Shown piece by piece: positions 8,136 through 17,521 of a stretch of 64,000 nucleotides of DNA (the stretch's first letter is position 1; the number at the start of each line of letters is the position of its first letter). The notes beneath the pieces were generated by a model. The model was not told the DNA's origin and searched no databases. It was given only the letters and a program-made list of their open reading frames with translations. The stretch covers positions 62,001-126,000 of the forward strand of contig DATCLS010000053.1 in the NCBI GenBank assembly GCA_036563805.1. The letters run 5' to 3'. The stretch is from DATCLS01 sp036563805. GTDB taxonomy: Bacteria; Actinomycetota; Acidimicrobiia; Acidimicrobiales; VFJN01. A program made the position numbers and the translations under genes.

Positions 8136-9032
8136 ATGACCCCTGCCCCGGCAGCCGCCAAGATCGCTGATCTTCTCGCCGCCGGTCCGACCCTCAGCTT
8201 CGAGTTCTTCCCGCCGAAGACCGACGAAGCCGAGCGCCAGCTCGAAAAGACGATCCACGAGCTGGCCCCGCTGGAGCCCTCGTTCGTGTCGGTGACCTAC
8301 GGGGCGGGCGGCTCGACCCGCGAGCGCACCCGCGACATCGTCGTGCAGGTCAACCGCGAGCAGCCGTTCCCGGCGATGGCGCACCTGACCTGCGTCGGCC
8401 ACACCCGCGACGACATCGTCCGGCTGCTCGACGAGTACGCCGAGGCCGGCGTGCGCAACATCCTCGCCCTGGCCGGCGACCCGCCGGCCGACGGCAGCGA
8501 CCCCGGCGGCGACTTCCGCTACGCCATCGAGCTGGTCGAACTGGTGCGCGAGCACCCGGGCGGGTTCTCGGTCGGCGTGGCCGCCCATCCCGAGCTGCAC
8601 CCGCGGTCCCGCGACCGCGACGACGACCGCCGGCACCTGGCCCGCAAGCTCGAAGTGGCCGACTTCGGCATCACCCAGTTCTTCTTCGACGTCGCCGACT
8701 ACGTGCGCATGGTCGAGGAGCTCGCCGAGCGGGGCTGCACCGCGCCCGTCCTGCCCGGCGTCATGCCGCCCGGCGTCACCGGGCTGCCCGCGCTGATGCG
8801 CATGGCCACGATGAACGGCTCGGCCGTCCCGCCCGATCTCGTGGCCCGGCTGGAGGCCGCTGCCGACGACCCTGCCGCCCGGCTCGACATCGCGGTCGAG
8901 GTGGCCACCGACCTGTGCCGCCGGCTGCTCGACGCCGGGGCGCCGGGCCTCCACCTGTACGCGCTGAACCGCTCGGCGGCCGTGCTGCGGATCGTCCGGA
9001 ACCTCGGCGGTCACCCCGGCCACCGCGGCTGA
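8136..9032 (+). CDS. metF: 5,10-methylenetetrahydrofolate reductase
   Basis: MetF reduces methylene-THF to 5-methyl-THF for methionine synthesis, using FAD. The 298-residue TIM-barrel protein shows FEFFPPKT near the N-terminus (catalytic Glu), VTYGAGGSTR, HLTCVG, an LALAGDPP flavin-site Asp (often LRGDPP), GITQFFFD with the substrate Gln, and the C-terminal HLYALNRS. A ribosome-binding site (AGGAG at about 8124) precedes the ATG. It lies downstream of folD with a stem-loop between them, and a hairpin at 9072-9089 follows it. Confidence 0.96.
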   Translation: MTPAPAAAKIADLLAAGPTLSFEFFPPKTDEAERQLEKTIHELAPLEPSFVSVTYGAGGSTRERTRDIVVQVNREQPFPAMAHLTCVGHTRDDIVRLLDEYAEAGVRNILALAGDPPADGSDPGGDFRYAIELVELVREHPGGFSVGVAAHPELHPRSRDRDDDRRHLARKLEVADFGITQFFFDVADYVRMVEELAERGCTAPVLPGVMPPGVTGLPALMRMATMNGSAVPPDLVARLEAAADDPAARLDIAVEVATDLCRRLLDAGAPGLHLYALNRSAAVLRIVRNLGGHPGHRG

Positions 9033-9071
9033 CGGGCCGGCGACTCCTAGGCACGACACCCGGGTGCACCG

Positions 9072-9089
9072 GGCCCCTTGATCGGGGCC
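9072..9089 (+). terminator. Hairpin after metF
   Basis: GGCCCC (9072-9077) and GGGGCC (9084-9089) form a 6-bp stem with a 6-nt loop 40 nt after the metF stop. A TAGCAT sequence at 9104-9109 is a possible -10 box for the glgX operon just downstream. Confidence 0.45.
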
Positions 9090-9159
9090 GTCGCGAACGC
9101 CTCTAGCATCGCAGGACGGCCGGCGGGCGCCACGGGCCGGCACGATCCAGGGAGTGCAC

Positions 9160-11268
9160 GTGACCGACATCGAGACGTGGCCCGGGCGGCCGTACCCGCT
9201 CGGCGCCACCTACGACGGGACGGGGACCAACTTCTCGTTGTTCTCCGAGGTCGCGGAGCGGGTCGAGTTGTGCCTCTTCGACGACGAGGGCAACGAGCAA
9301 CGGGTGCCGATGGTCGAGGTGGACGGCTTCTGCTGGCACGTCTACCTACCCCGCGTCGGCATCGGGCAGCGCTACGGGTTCCGGGTCCACGGGCCGTGGG
9401 ACCCCGCCCGCGGCCACCGCTGCAACCCCAACAAGCTGCTGCTCGACCCCTACGCCAAGGCGGTCGAGGGGTCCGTCGACTGGCACCAGGCCTGCTTCCC
9501 CTACAACTTCGGCGACCCGATGAGCCGCAACGACGAGGATTCCGGGCCGCACGTGCCCAAGGCCGTCGTCGTCAGCCCGTTCTTCGACTGGGGCGCCGAT
9601 CGCCCGCCGGACGTACCGCTGCACGAGTCGGTCATCTACGAGATGCACGTCAAGGGGTTCACGGCCACGCACCCCGACATCCCCGAGCTGCTGCGGGGCA
9701 CGTACGCCGGCCTGGCCCACCCCGCGGCCATCGAGCATCTGCTCAAGCTGGGCGTCACCGCGGTCGAGCTGCAGCCGGTCCACCAGTTCGTCCACGACGC
9801 CCACCTGGTCGAGCGAGGGCTGCGCAACTACTGGGGCTACAACTCGATCGGGTTCTTCGCCCCCCACAACGAGTACTCGTCGGCGGGCGACGACGGCTCG
9901 CAGGTCGCCGAGTTCAAGGGCATGGTGCGGGCCCTGCACGAGGCCGGCATCGAGGTGATCCTCGACGTCGTCTACAACCACACGGCCGAGGGCAACCACC
10001 TGGGCCCGATCCTGTCGTTCAAGGGCATCGACAACGCCGCCTACTACCGGCTCGTGCCCGACGACCTGACCTACTACTACGACACGACCGGCACCGGGAA
10101 CAGCCTGAACATGGCCCACCCGCACGCGCTGCAGCTGATCATGGACAGCCTGCGCTACTGGGTGACCGAGATGCACGTGGACGGCTTCCGATTCGACCTG
10201 GCCGCTACGCTGGCCCGGCAGTTCCACGAGGTCGACAAGCTGTCGGCGTTCTTCGACCTGGTCCAGCAGGACCCGGTCGTCGGCCAGGTCAAGCTCATCG
10301 CCGAGCCGTGGGACCTGGGCGAGGGCGGCTACCAGGTGGGCAACTTCCCGCCCCAGTGGTCGGAGTGGAACGGGCGGTTCCGCGACACGGTCCGCGACTT
10401 CTGGCGGGGCGAGCCAGCCATCCTCGGCGAGGTGGCGACCCGGCTCACCGGCAGCTCCGACCTCTACCAGGCCGACTCCCGCCGCCCGTCGGCCAGCATC
10501 AACTTCGTCACCGCCCACGACGGGTTCACGCTGCGCGACCTGGTCTCGTACAACGAGAAGCACAACGAGGCCAACGGCGAGGACAACCAGGACGGCGAGA
10601 GCCACAACCGGTCGTGGAACTGCGGGGTCGAGGGCCCGACCGACGACCCCGACGTCCTCGAGCTGCGGGCCCGCCAGCAGCGCAACTTCCTGGCCACGCT
10701 GCTGTTGGCCCAGGGTGTCCCGATGCTGCTGTACGGCGACGAGGTCGGCCGCACCCAGCACGGCAACAACAACGTCTACTGCCAGGACAACCCGACGGCC
10801 TGGTTCGACTGGTCCTCGATCGACGAGGAGCTGCTCGAGTTCACGATCCGCCTGATCGCCCTGCGGGCCGAGCACCCGGTGTTCCGGCAGCGGCGCTGGT
10901 TCCAGGGCCGGCCGCTGCGGGGCACGGTCGACATCGCGTGGCTCAAGGCCGACGGCACCGAGATGACCGAGCAGGACTGGACGTCGGGCAACGCCACGTC
11001 GCTCGGCCTGTTCCTCAACGGCGACGCCATCACCACGCCCGACGAGCGGGGCCAGCGGGTGGTCGACGACTCGTTCCTGCTGCTGCTCAACGCCTGGCAC
11101 GAGCCGGTCGACTGGCGCATCGCCCCGGCCTGGGGCCAGTGGTGGGAGCGGGTGCTCGACACGGCGGCCGGCTTCCCCAAGGAGGGCGAGGAGGTCGTGA
11201 CCCGAGGCCTCGTGCTCACCGACCGGTCCGTCGTCCTGTTGCGCCGCATCGACGACGAGGCGTCGTAG
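9160..11268 (+). CDS. glgX: Glycogen debranching enzyme (GH13 isoamylase type)
   Basis: GlgX/TreX cleaves alpha-1,6 branches of glycogen and releases linear maltodextrins. The 702-residue protein has an N-terminal carbohydrate-binding domain (GTNFSLFSEVAERVELCLFD) and a GH13 barrel. Barrel motifs are DVVYNHTAEGN, GFRFDLA with the nucleophile Asp, LIAEPWDLG with the acid/base Glu, and TAHDGFTLRDLVSY with the third catalytic Asp. GTG at 9160 is chosen because the AGGGAG ribosome-binding site ends at 9154; the GTG at 9154 would overlap it. It is the first gene of a glgX-treY-treZ operon: debranching supplies the chains that TreY and TreZ convert to trehalose. Confidence 0.96.
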   Translation: MTDIETWPGRPYPLGATYDGTGTNFSLFSEVAERVELCLFDDEGNEQRVPMVEVDGFCWHVYLPRVGIGQRYGFRVHGPWDPARGHRCNPNKLLLDPYAKAVEGSVDWHQACFPYNFGDPMSRNDEDSGPHVPKAVVVSPFFDWGADRPPDVPLHESVIYEMHVKGFTATHPDIPELLRGTYAGLAHPAAIEHLLKLGVTAVELQPVHQFVHDAHLVERGLRNYWGYNSIGFFAPHNEYSSAGDDGSQVAEFKGMVRALHEAGIEVILDVVYNHTAEGNHLGPILSFKGIDNAAYYRLVPDDLTYYYDTTGTGNSLNMAHPHALQLIMDSLRYWVTEMHVDGFRFDLAATLARQFHEVDKLSAFFDLVQQDPVVGQVKLIAEPWDLGEGGYQVGNFPPQWSEWNGRFRDTVRDFWRGEPAILGEVATRLTGSSDLYQADSRRPSASINFVTAHDGFTLRDLVSYNEKHNEANGEDNQDGESHNRSWNCGVEGPTDDPDVLELRARQQRNFLATLLLAQGVPMLLYGDEVGRTQHGNNNVYCQDNPTAWFDWSSIDEELLEFTIRLIALRAEHPVFRQRRWFQGRPLRGTVDIAWLKADGTEMTEQDWTSGNATSLGLFLNGDAITTPDERGQRVVDDSFLLLLNAWHEPVDWRIAPAWGQWWERVLDTAAGFPKEGEEVVTRGLVLTDRSVVLLRRIDDEAS

Positions 11269-11278
11269 GTTTTCACCT

Positions 11279-14032
11279 CTGGCCGCTGCGCACCCTCTCG
11301 CCACCTACCGTCTCCAGCTCCATGCCGGCTTCGGCTTCGACGCCGCGGCCGGGGTCGCCGACTACCTGGCCCGGCTCGGGGTCTCGCACGCCTATCTGTC
11401 GCCGGTGCTCCAGGCGGCGCCGGGCTCGGCCCACGGCTACGACGTCGTCGACCACTCGCAGCCCTCGGCGCAGCTCGGCGGGTGGGAGGGCCACGCCCGG
11501 CTGGTGGCGGCCCTCGGCGAGGCCGGGCTGGGCCAGGTGCTCGACATCGTGCCCAACCACATGGCCATCGGCGGGCCCGAGAACCGCTGGTGGTGGGACG
11601 TCCTGGCCAACGGCCCGTCGTCGCCGTGGGCCTCGCACTTCGACATCACCTGGGACCCGCCCGAGGAGAAGCTGCGCAACACCGTGCTGCTGCCGATCCT
11701 CGGCGACCACTACGGCACCGTCCTCGACGCCGGCGACGTCCGCCTGGTCCACGAGCACGGCGAGTTCACGATCCGCTACTTCGACCACGTCCTCCCGGTG
11801 GCGCCGCCGTCGCTGAGCGGGCTGCTGGCCGAGGCGGCCGCCGAGGCCGACTCCGACGACCTGGCGTTCATCGCCACCGCGCTGCGCCGCCTCCCGGCCG
11901 CCACCCGGACCGACCCGGCCGGCGTGGCCGAACGCCACCGCGACACCCGGGTCCTCCGCCGCCAGCTCGAGCGCCTGCTGGACGAGCGGCCCGAGGTGGG
12001 GGCGGCCATCGCCGCCGCCGTCGACCGGGTCAACGCCGACGTCGACGCGCTCGACGCCCTGCTCGACGACCAGAACTACCGCATCGCCCACTGGCGCACC
12101 GCCGGGCGCGAGCTCGGCTACCGCCGGTTCTTCGACATCACCACGCTGGTCGGACTGCGGATGGAGGACGAGGAGGTGTTCGCCGACACCCACCGGCTCG
12201 TCCTGCGGTGGGTGGGCGACGGCGTCGTCGACGGGCTGCGGGTCGACCACCCGGACGGGCTGCGCGACCCCGAGGGCTACTTCGGGCGGCTGGCGGCGGC
12301 CGCCCCCGGGACCTGGGTGGTGGCCGAGAAGATCCTGGAGGCGGGGGAGGAGCTGCCGTCCGACTGGGCGGTGGCGGGTACGACCGGCTACGACCGGCTG
12401 GCCCTCATCAACGGCCTGTTCGTCCGGGCCGAGGGCGAGGGGCCGCTGACCGCCGCCTACGCCGAGCTGACCGGGTCGCCCACCGACTGGGAGGCCGTGC
12501 GCGACGACGCCAAGGCCTACGCGGTGCGGGAGATCCTGGCCGCGGACGTGACCCTGCTCACCGCCCTGCTGGTGGAGATCTGCGAGCAGCGTCGCCACCA
12601 GCGCGACCGCACCCGGCACGAGCTGCACGAGGCGCTGCGCGAGCTGCTCGCGGCCTTCCCCGTCTACCGGACCTACGTCCGGGCCGAGGCCGGCGTGGTC
12701 CGGCCCGACGACGCCGCCCGGGTGACCGAGGCCGTGCGGGTGGTGGGCGAGCGGCGCCCCGACATCGACCCCGCCCTGCTGGCCTTCCTGGCCGACCTGC
12801 TCCTCCTGCGGCTCCCCGACGCCGGGCCCCGCGAGCACGAGCTGGTCATGCGCTTCCAGCAGCTCACCGGCCCGGCCATGGCCAAGGGCGTCGAGGACAC
12901 CGCCTTCTACCGCTACACCCGGCTGCTGTCGCTGGCCGAGGTGGGGGCCGACCCGGGGCGGTTCGGCGTCCCGGTCACCGAGTTCCACGCCGCCAACCGG
13001 CGGGTCCAGGAGCGGTGGCCGGCCACGATGACCACGCTGTCGACCCACGACACCAAGCGCAGCGCCGACGTGCGGGCCCGCCTGCACCTGCTGTCGGAGG
13101 TGCCCTCGGCGTGGGCCGACGCCTGCGGGCGGTGGATGGCGGCTTCGGCGGAGCTGTGGCCGGGCTCGGGCGGCGGGGCTGCGGACGCGGGTCCCGACCG
13201 GCCGACCCAGCACCTGCTGTTCCAGACCCTGGTCGGCGCCTGGCCGCTGGAGGAGGACCGGGCCGTCGCCTACCTGGCCAAGGCGACGAAGGAGGCCAAG
13301 CTCCGGACGTCGTGGACCGCGCCCGACGCCGCCTTCGACGCCGCCCGGGACGCCTTCGTGCGGGCCGTGCTCGCCACCGAGTCGCTGGTGGCCGACGTCG
13401 CCGCCTTCGTCGATCGGCTCGTCGCCTACGGGCGCCTCAACGCTCTGGCCCAGACGCTCGTCGCCCTGACCGTCCCCGGCGTCCCCGACATCTATCAGGG
13501 CGACGAGCTGTGGAACCTCAGCCTCGTCGACCCCGACAACCGGCGGCCCGTCGACTTCGCCGTCCGGCGCCGGCTGCTGGACGAGCTGGGCGGCATCGGG
13601 CCCGACGAGGTCCTGGCCTGGGCGGACGACGGCTTGCCCAAGCTGGCGGTCGTCCACGCCGCGCTGCAGCTGCGCCGGCGACGGCCGGCGGCGTTCGGGG
13701 CCGGCCCGGCGGGCGCCTACCGGCCGCTGGCGGTCGGCGGGCGGGCGGCCGACCACGCCGTCGCCTTCGCCCGGGGCGGCGACGGCGGCGAGGTGGCGGT
13801 CGTCGTCCCCCGGCTGGTGGCGACGCTGGTCGGCGGGCCGGACCCCGACCCGGCCGCACTGCCCGCCGGGCCCCACCCGGCCCGGGGTGCCTGGGGCGAC
13901 ACCGCAGTGGCGCTGCCGACCGGCGCCTGGCGGGACGTGCTCACGGGCGCCGCCTGGCCGGGCGGCGAGGTGGCGCTCGACCGCCTGCTCGACCGGTTCC
14001 CGGTGGCCCTGCTGGAGCGCGCCGATGGCTGA
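11279..14032 (+). CDS. treY: Maltooligosyl trehalose synthase
   Basis: TreY rearranges the reducing-end linkage of maltodextrins to a terminal trehalose unit. Conserved GH13 motifs are VLDIVPNHMAI, GLRVDHPDGL (nucleophile), VVAEKILEAGE (acid/base Glu) and STHDTKRSADVRAR; the family N-terminus TYRLQLHAGFGF is also present. The frame has no ATG, GTG or TTG before GTG 11405, which lies after that conserved start region. The CTG at 11279, 10 nt after the glgX stop and preceded by a weak AGG, is the best start (917 residues). Starting at 11405 would delete the first beta strand of the barrel. The 3' end overlaps treZ by 8 nt. Confidence 0.9.
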   Translation: MAAAHPLATYRLQLHAGFGFDAAAGVADYLARLGVSHAYLSPVLQAAPGSAHGYDVVDHSQPSAQLGGWEGHARLVAALGEAGLGQVLDIVPNHMAIGGPENRWWWDVLANGPSSPWASHFDITWDPPEEKLRNTVLLPILGDHYGTVLDAGDVRLVHEHGEFTIRYFDHVLPVAPPSLSGLLAEAAAEADSDDLAFIATALRRLPAATRTDPAGVAERHRDTRVLRRQLERLLDERPEVGAAIAAAVDRVNADVDALDALLDDQNYRIAHWRTAGRELGYRRFFDITTLVGLRMEDEEVFADTHRLVLRWVGDGVVDGLRVDHPDGLRDPEGYFGRLAAAAPGTWVVAEKILEAGEELPSDWAVAGTTGYDRLALINGLFVRAEGEGPLTAAYAELTGSPTDWEAVRDDAKAYAVREILAADVTLLTALLVEICEQRRHQRDRTRHELHEALRELLAAFPVYRTYVRAEAGVVRPDDAARVTEAVRVVGERRPDIDPALLAFLADLLLLRLPDAGPREHELVMRFQQLTGPAMAKGVEDTAFYRYTRLLSLAEVGADPGRFGVPVTEFHAANRRVQERWPATMTTLSTHDTKRSADVRARLHLLSEVPSAWADACGRWMAASAELWPGSGGGAADAGPDRPTQHLLFQTLVGAWPLEEDRAVAYLAKATKEAKLRTSWTAPDAAFDAARDAFVRAVLATESLVADVAAFVDRLVAYGRLNALAQTLVALTVPGVPDIYQGDELWNLSLVDPDNRRPVDFAVRRRLLDELGGIGPDEVLAWADDGLPKLAVVHAALQLRRRRPAAFGAGPAGAYRPLAVGGRAADHAVAFARGGDGGEVAVVVPRLVATLVGGPDPDPAALPAGPHPARGAWGDTAVALPTGAWRDVLTGAAWPGGEVALDRLLDRFPVALLERADG

Positions 14033-15953
14033 GGGCGTGCCCGAGCGGGAGGACGGGCCGGCCGCGGGGCGGGGCGCGGCGCCGGCGGACGCGGCGCGGT
14101 CGGAGGGGGCGCCGCCCGACGGGTGGCCCGTGTCCGTGTGGGCGCCCGAGGCCCTCTCGTCGGTCGAGGTCGTGCTGCCGGCCGGCGCCGGCGGGGCGGG
14201 CGAGGACCGGGTCCCGCTGACCCGGGGCGAGCGGGGCCACTGGTCCGGCGTCGTGCCGGGACTGGGCCCCGGCGGCGACTACGCCTTCTCGCTGGACGGC
14301 GGGCCGCCCCGGCCCGACCCCCGGTCGCGGTGGCAGCCGTTCGGGGTGGACGGCCCGTCGCGGGTGGTCGACCCCGGGGCCTTCCGCTGGACCGACGGCG
14401 ACTGGCGCGGCTTCGACCTGGCCCGGGCCGTGCTCTACGAGCTGCACGTCGGCACGTTCTCGCCGGCCGGCACCTTCGACGGGGTCGCCGAGCGTCTCGA
14501 CCACCTCGTCGACCTGGGCGTCGACGCCGTCGAGCTCATGCCGGTCGTGGAGTTCCCGGGCCGACGGGGCTGGGGCTACGACGGCGTGGACCTGTGGGCG
14601 CCGCACTCTGCCTACGGCGGCCCCGAGGGGCTGGCCCGGCTATTCGACGCCTGCCACCGCCGGGGCTTGGGCGTGATCCTCGACGTCGTCTACAACCACG
14701 TCGGCCCGGCCGGGAACCACCTCGACGCCTTCGGGCCCTACTTCCGGGGCGGGCACCGCACCAACTGGGGGCCGGGCGTGAACGTCGACGGCCCCGGCAG
14801 CGACGAGGTCCGGGCGTTCATCGTCGAGAACGCCCTCATGTGGCTGCGGGACTACCACGTCGACGGGCTGCGGCTCGACGCCGTGCACGCCATCGTCGAC
14901 ATGTCCGCCGTCCACGTGCTCGAACAGCTGTCGACGGCCGTGCGGGGCCTGGCTGCCGAGCTGGGCCGGCCGCTGTGGTTGATCGCCGAGTCCGACCTCA
15001 ACGCCCCCCGCTTCGTGCTCGGCCCCGAGTCCGGCGGCTACGGGCTCGACGCCGCCTGGGCCGACGAGTGGCACCACGCCCTGCACGCCGCGCTGACCGG
15101 CGAGCGCGACGGCTACTACGAGGACTTTGGCCCGCTGACCACGCTGGCCAAGGCGCTGCGCCAGGCCTGGGTGTACGACGGCGCCTGGTCGCCCCACCGG
15201 CAGCGGCGCCACGGCCGGTCGCCGGCCGGCCTCCACGGGGCGCAGTTCGTGGTGTGCGCCCAGAACCACGACCAGGTCGGCAACCGGGCGGTGGGGGAGC
15301 GGCTCGGCCACCTCGTGTCCCCCGGGCGCGTCATGGTCGCGGCCGCGCTGCTGCTGACCAGCCCGTTCGTGCCGCTGCTGTTCCAGGGCGAGGAGTGGGC
15401 GGCGTCCAGCCCGTTCCAGTACTTCACCGACCACCCCGACCCCGAGCTGGGCCGGGCGGTGTCGGAGGGGCGGCGGCGCGAGTTCGCCGCCTTCGGCTGG
15501 GACGCCGCCGCCGTGCCCGACCCCCAGGACCCGGCCACGTTCGAGCGGTCCCGGCTGCGGTGGGAGGAGCGCGACCGGCCCGGGCACGCCGAGGTGCTCG
15601 ACTGGTACCGGCGGCTGATCGCCCTGCGGCGGGCCCGTCCCGAGCTGGGCACCGCCCCGGTCGGCTCGGCGGCGGTGCGGGTGGACGAGGAGGCCGGCTG
15701 GCTGGCGGTGCACCGGCCGGCCCCGGACCGGGGTGCGGTCTCCGGTGGCCCGCGGAGCGGGACGGCGGCGGACTCGGCCGGCGGGCCGGGGATCGCGGTG
15801 GCCGTCAACCTGGCGTCCGGCCCGCGGACCGTCCCGGTCGCCGGCGAGGTCCTGCTGGCCTCGGCGCCGGTCGAGCCGGGCCCCAACGGGCTGGTCCTGC
15901 CCCCGGACGCGGTCGCCGTCGTCGAGGGCACGCTGGCGGATCCGGCCCGGTAG
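14025..15953 (+). CDS. treZ: Maltooligosyl trehalose trehalohydrolase
   Basis: TreZ hydrolyses the bond next to the trehalosyl end and frees trehalose. The 642-residue protein has an N-terminal CBM48-like domain (PVSVWAPEALSSVEV), then a GH13 barrel with GYDGVDLWAPHSAYGGPEGL, DVVYNHVGPAGNH, GLRLDAVHAI (nucleophile), LIAESDLN (acid/base) and CAQNHDQVGNRA. The ATG at 14025 overlaps the treY stop, so translation is coupled. A short Gly/Pro-rich region precedes residue 30. A perfect 14-bp palindrome (15952-15965) covers the stop codon and may help terminate the operon. Confidence 0.96.
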   Translation: MAEGVPEREDGPAAGRGAAPADAARSEGAPPDGWPVSVWAPEALSSVEVVLPAGAGGAGEDRVPLTRGERGHWSGVVPGLGPGGDYAFSLDGGPPRPDPRSRWQPFGVDGPSRVVDPGAFRWTDGDWRGFDLARAVLYELHVGTFSPAGTFDGVAERLDHLVDLGVDAVELMPVVEFPGRRGWGYDGVDLWAPHSAYGGPEGLARLFDACHRRGLGVILDVVYNHVGPAGNHLDAFGPYFRGGHRTNWGPGVNVDGPGSDEVRAFIVENALMWLRDYHVDGLRLDAVHAIVDMSAVHVLEQLSTAVRGLAAELGRPLWLIAESDLNAPRFVLGPESGGYGLDAAWADEWHHALHAALTGERDGYYEDFGPLTTLAKALRQAWVYDGAWSPHRQRRHGRSPAGLHGAQFVVCAQNHDQVGNRAVGERLGHLVSPGRVMVAAALLLTSPFVPLLFQGEEWAASSPFQYFTDHPDPELGRAVSEGRRREFAAFGWDAAAVPDPQDPATFERSRLRWEERDRPGHAEVLDWYRRLIALRRARPELGTAPVGSAAVRVDEEAGWLAVHRPAPDRGAVSGGPRSGTAADSAGGPGIAVAVNLASGPRTVPVAGEVLLASAPVEPGPNGLVLPPDAVAVVEGTLADPAR

Positions 15954-15995
15954 CGCCCGGGCGCTGGGATGCCCTCCGCTGTCACACCGCGCCCA

Positions 15996-16001
15996 TAGAG
16001 T
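15996..16001 (+). promoter_or_regulatory. -10 box of leaderless methyltransferase gene
   Basis: TAGAGT lies 8 nt before ATG 16010, with no ribosome-binding site. An ATG at 16004 is only 2 nt from the box and so is less likely to be the start. Confidence 0.5.
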
Positions 16002-16009
16002 GCATGGCC

Positions 16010-17521
16010 ATGGCGAAGGCGACCCCGGCGATGAACGGACGGCCCCGCCGTCCGACCGCGACGTCGAACTTCGGGGTGTCGAAGCGCGAGAACCACGACG
16101 CCTCCGCCTTCTACCGGCGGTTCGTGCCGCCGGCCATCGACGACGACGACCGGGTGCTGCCGCCCTTCGCCATCGACGACCCGGTCCGCAACCGCGACGC
16201 CCGCCACATGGACGATCTGCCCGACGGCTCGGTCGCCCTGGTCGTCACCTCGCCGCCCTACTTCGCCGGCAAGCAGTACGAGGAGGAGCTGCGCGACGGC
16301 GTGCCCCGCTCCTACGGCGAGTACCTCCAGCTGCTCACCGACGTGTTCGCCGAGTGCAAGCGCAAGCTCGAGCCGGGCGGGCGCATCGCCGTCAACGTCG
16401 CCAACCTGGGCCGCAAGCCCTACCGGTCCCTGGCTGCCGACGTCATCGCCATCCTGCAGGACGAGCTCGGCTTGCTGCTGCGGGGCGAGGTCGTGTGGCA
16501 GAAGGGCGAGGGGGCCACGGGCTCGTGCGCTTGGGGCTCGTTCCGCAGCGCCGCCAACCCGACGCTGCGCGACCTGACCGAGCGGGTCGTGATCGCCAGC
16601 AAGGGCCGGTTCGACCGGGCCCGGTCGGTCCGTGAGCGCCGGGCGCAGGGCCTCCCCCACCGCAGCACGGTCACGGCCGACGAGTTCATGGCGGCCACGC
16701 TCGACGTGTGGCAGATCCCGCCCGAGAGCGCCAAGCGGGTCGACCACCCGGCCCCGTTCCCGGTCGAGTTGCCCGAGCGGCTGATCCTGCTCAACACGTT
16801 CGAGGACGACCTGGTGCTCGACCCGTTCCTGGGCTCGGGCTCGACGCTGGTGGCGGCCGCCCGCCACGGCCGGCGCTACGTCGGCTACGACCTCGACCCC
16901 GGCTACTGCGCCATCGCCGAGCGGCGGCTCGCCGCCGAGCTCGCCCGCCTGGGCGCGTCCGACCCGGCGCGCCGCAACGGCAGCGGGCCGACCGGCCGCG
17001 ACGACGAGGTCCGGCGGCGGGCGGCCGAGGAGGGCAAGGCGGTCCAGGCGCTGGCCGAGCGCGTGCTCGCCGACGCCGGGTTCCGGCCCGTGGCGGCCAA
17101 GCGGCGCCTGCGGGGGCTGGGCCTCGACGTCAGCCTGGTGATGGACGACGCCGAGGGTCGGCCGTGGATGTTCGAGCTGACCGGCGGCTACACGGTCACG
17201 CAGCCCGGGCTGCGGCGCACCGAGACCGTGCTGCGGGCGCTCGGCAAGGCCCACGTCATCGCCGGCGGCCGCGACCGGCTGGGCGAGCTGCGGTCAGCCC
17301 CGCTCGTGCTGCTCACCTCCCACCTGCCCCGGCCCGGCAGCGACAGCGACCGCATGCTCCGGGCCGCCGGGCCGTCCGCCTTCTTCGACGCCATCGAGAT
17401 CCTCGACGACGAGGGGTTCGCCCGGCTCCGGGCCTACGCGGCCGGGCGGCGTGACGCGCCGCTCCCGGGCTTCTGGACCGACGACCAGTGCCCGACCACC
17501 GCACGACCGTCACCGAGCTGA
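16010..17521 (+). CDS. Beta-class DNA methyltransferase with C-terminal nuclease-like domain
   Basis: A 503-residue protein. The catalytic motif TSPPYF (residues 80-85) precedes the AdoMet-binding motif DPFLGSGST (271-279), and HPAPFP lies between them. This is the beta-class order of amino-methyltransferases, which make N6-methyladenine or N4-methylcytosine. Residues about 330-490 are an extra domain: GFRPVAAKRRLRGLGLDVS, then WMFELTGGYT. That arrangement resembles a PD-(D/E)xK core (Asp 373, Glu 389) but has Thr in place of the usual Lys, so it may be a specificity or inactive nuclease-like module. The next gene overlaps by 34 nt. Together they look like a restriction-modification or related defence unit (inference). 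Confidence 0.88.
   Translation: MAKATPAMNGRPRRPTATSNFGVSKRENHDASAFYRRFVPPAIDDDDRVLPPFAIDDPVRNRDARHMDDLPDGSVALVVTSPPYFAGKQYEEELRDGVPRSYGEYLQLLTDVFAECKRKLEPGGRIAVNVANLGRKPYRSLAADVIAILQDELGLLLRGEVVWQKGEGATGSCAWGSFRSAANPTLRDLTERVVIASKGRFDRARSVRERRAQGLPHRSTVTADEFMAATLDVWQIPPESAKRVDHPAPFPVELPERLILLNTFEDDLVLDPFLGSGSTLVAAARHGRRYVGYDLDPGYCAIAERRLAAELARLGASDPARRNGSGPTGRDDEVRRRAAEEGKAVQALAERVLADAGFRPVAAKRRLRGLGLDVSLVMDDAEGRPWMFELTGGYTVTQPGLRRTETVLRALGKAHVIAGGRDRLGELRSAPLVLLTSHLPRPGSDSDRMLRAAGPSAFFDAIEILDDEGFARLRAYAAGRRDAPLPGFWTDDQCPTTARPSPS

Noticed and set aside
9346..13876. Minus-strand frames across glgX and treY
   Set aside because: Antisense to well-supported enzymes with catalytic motifs; repetitive and featureless.
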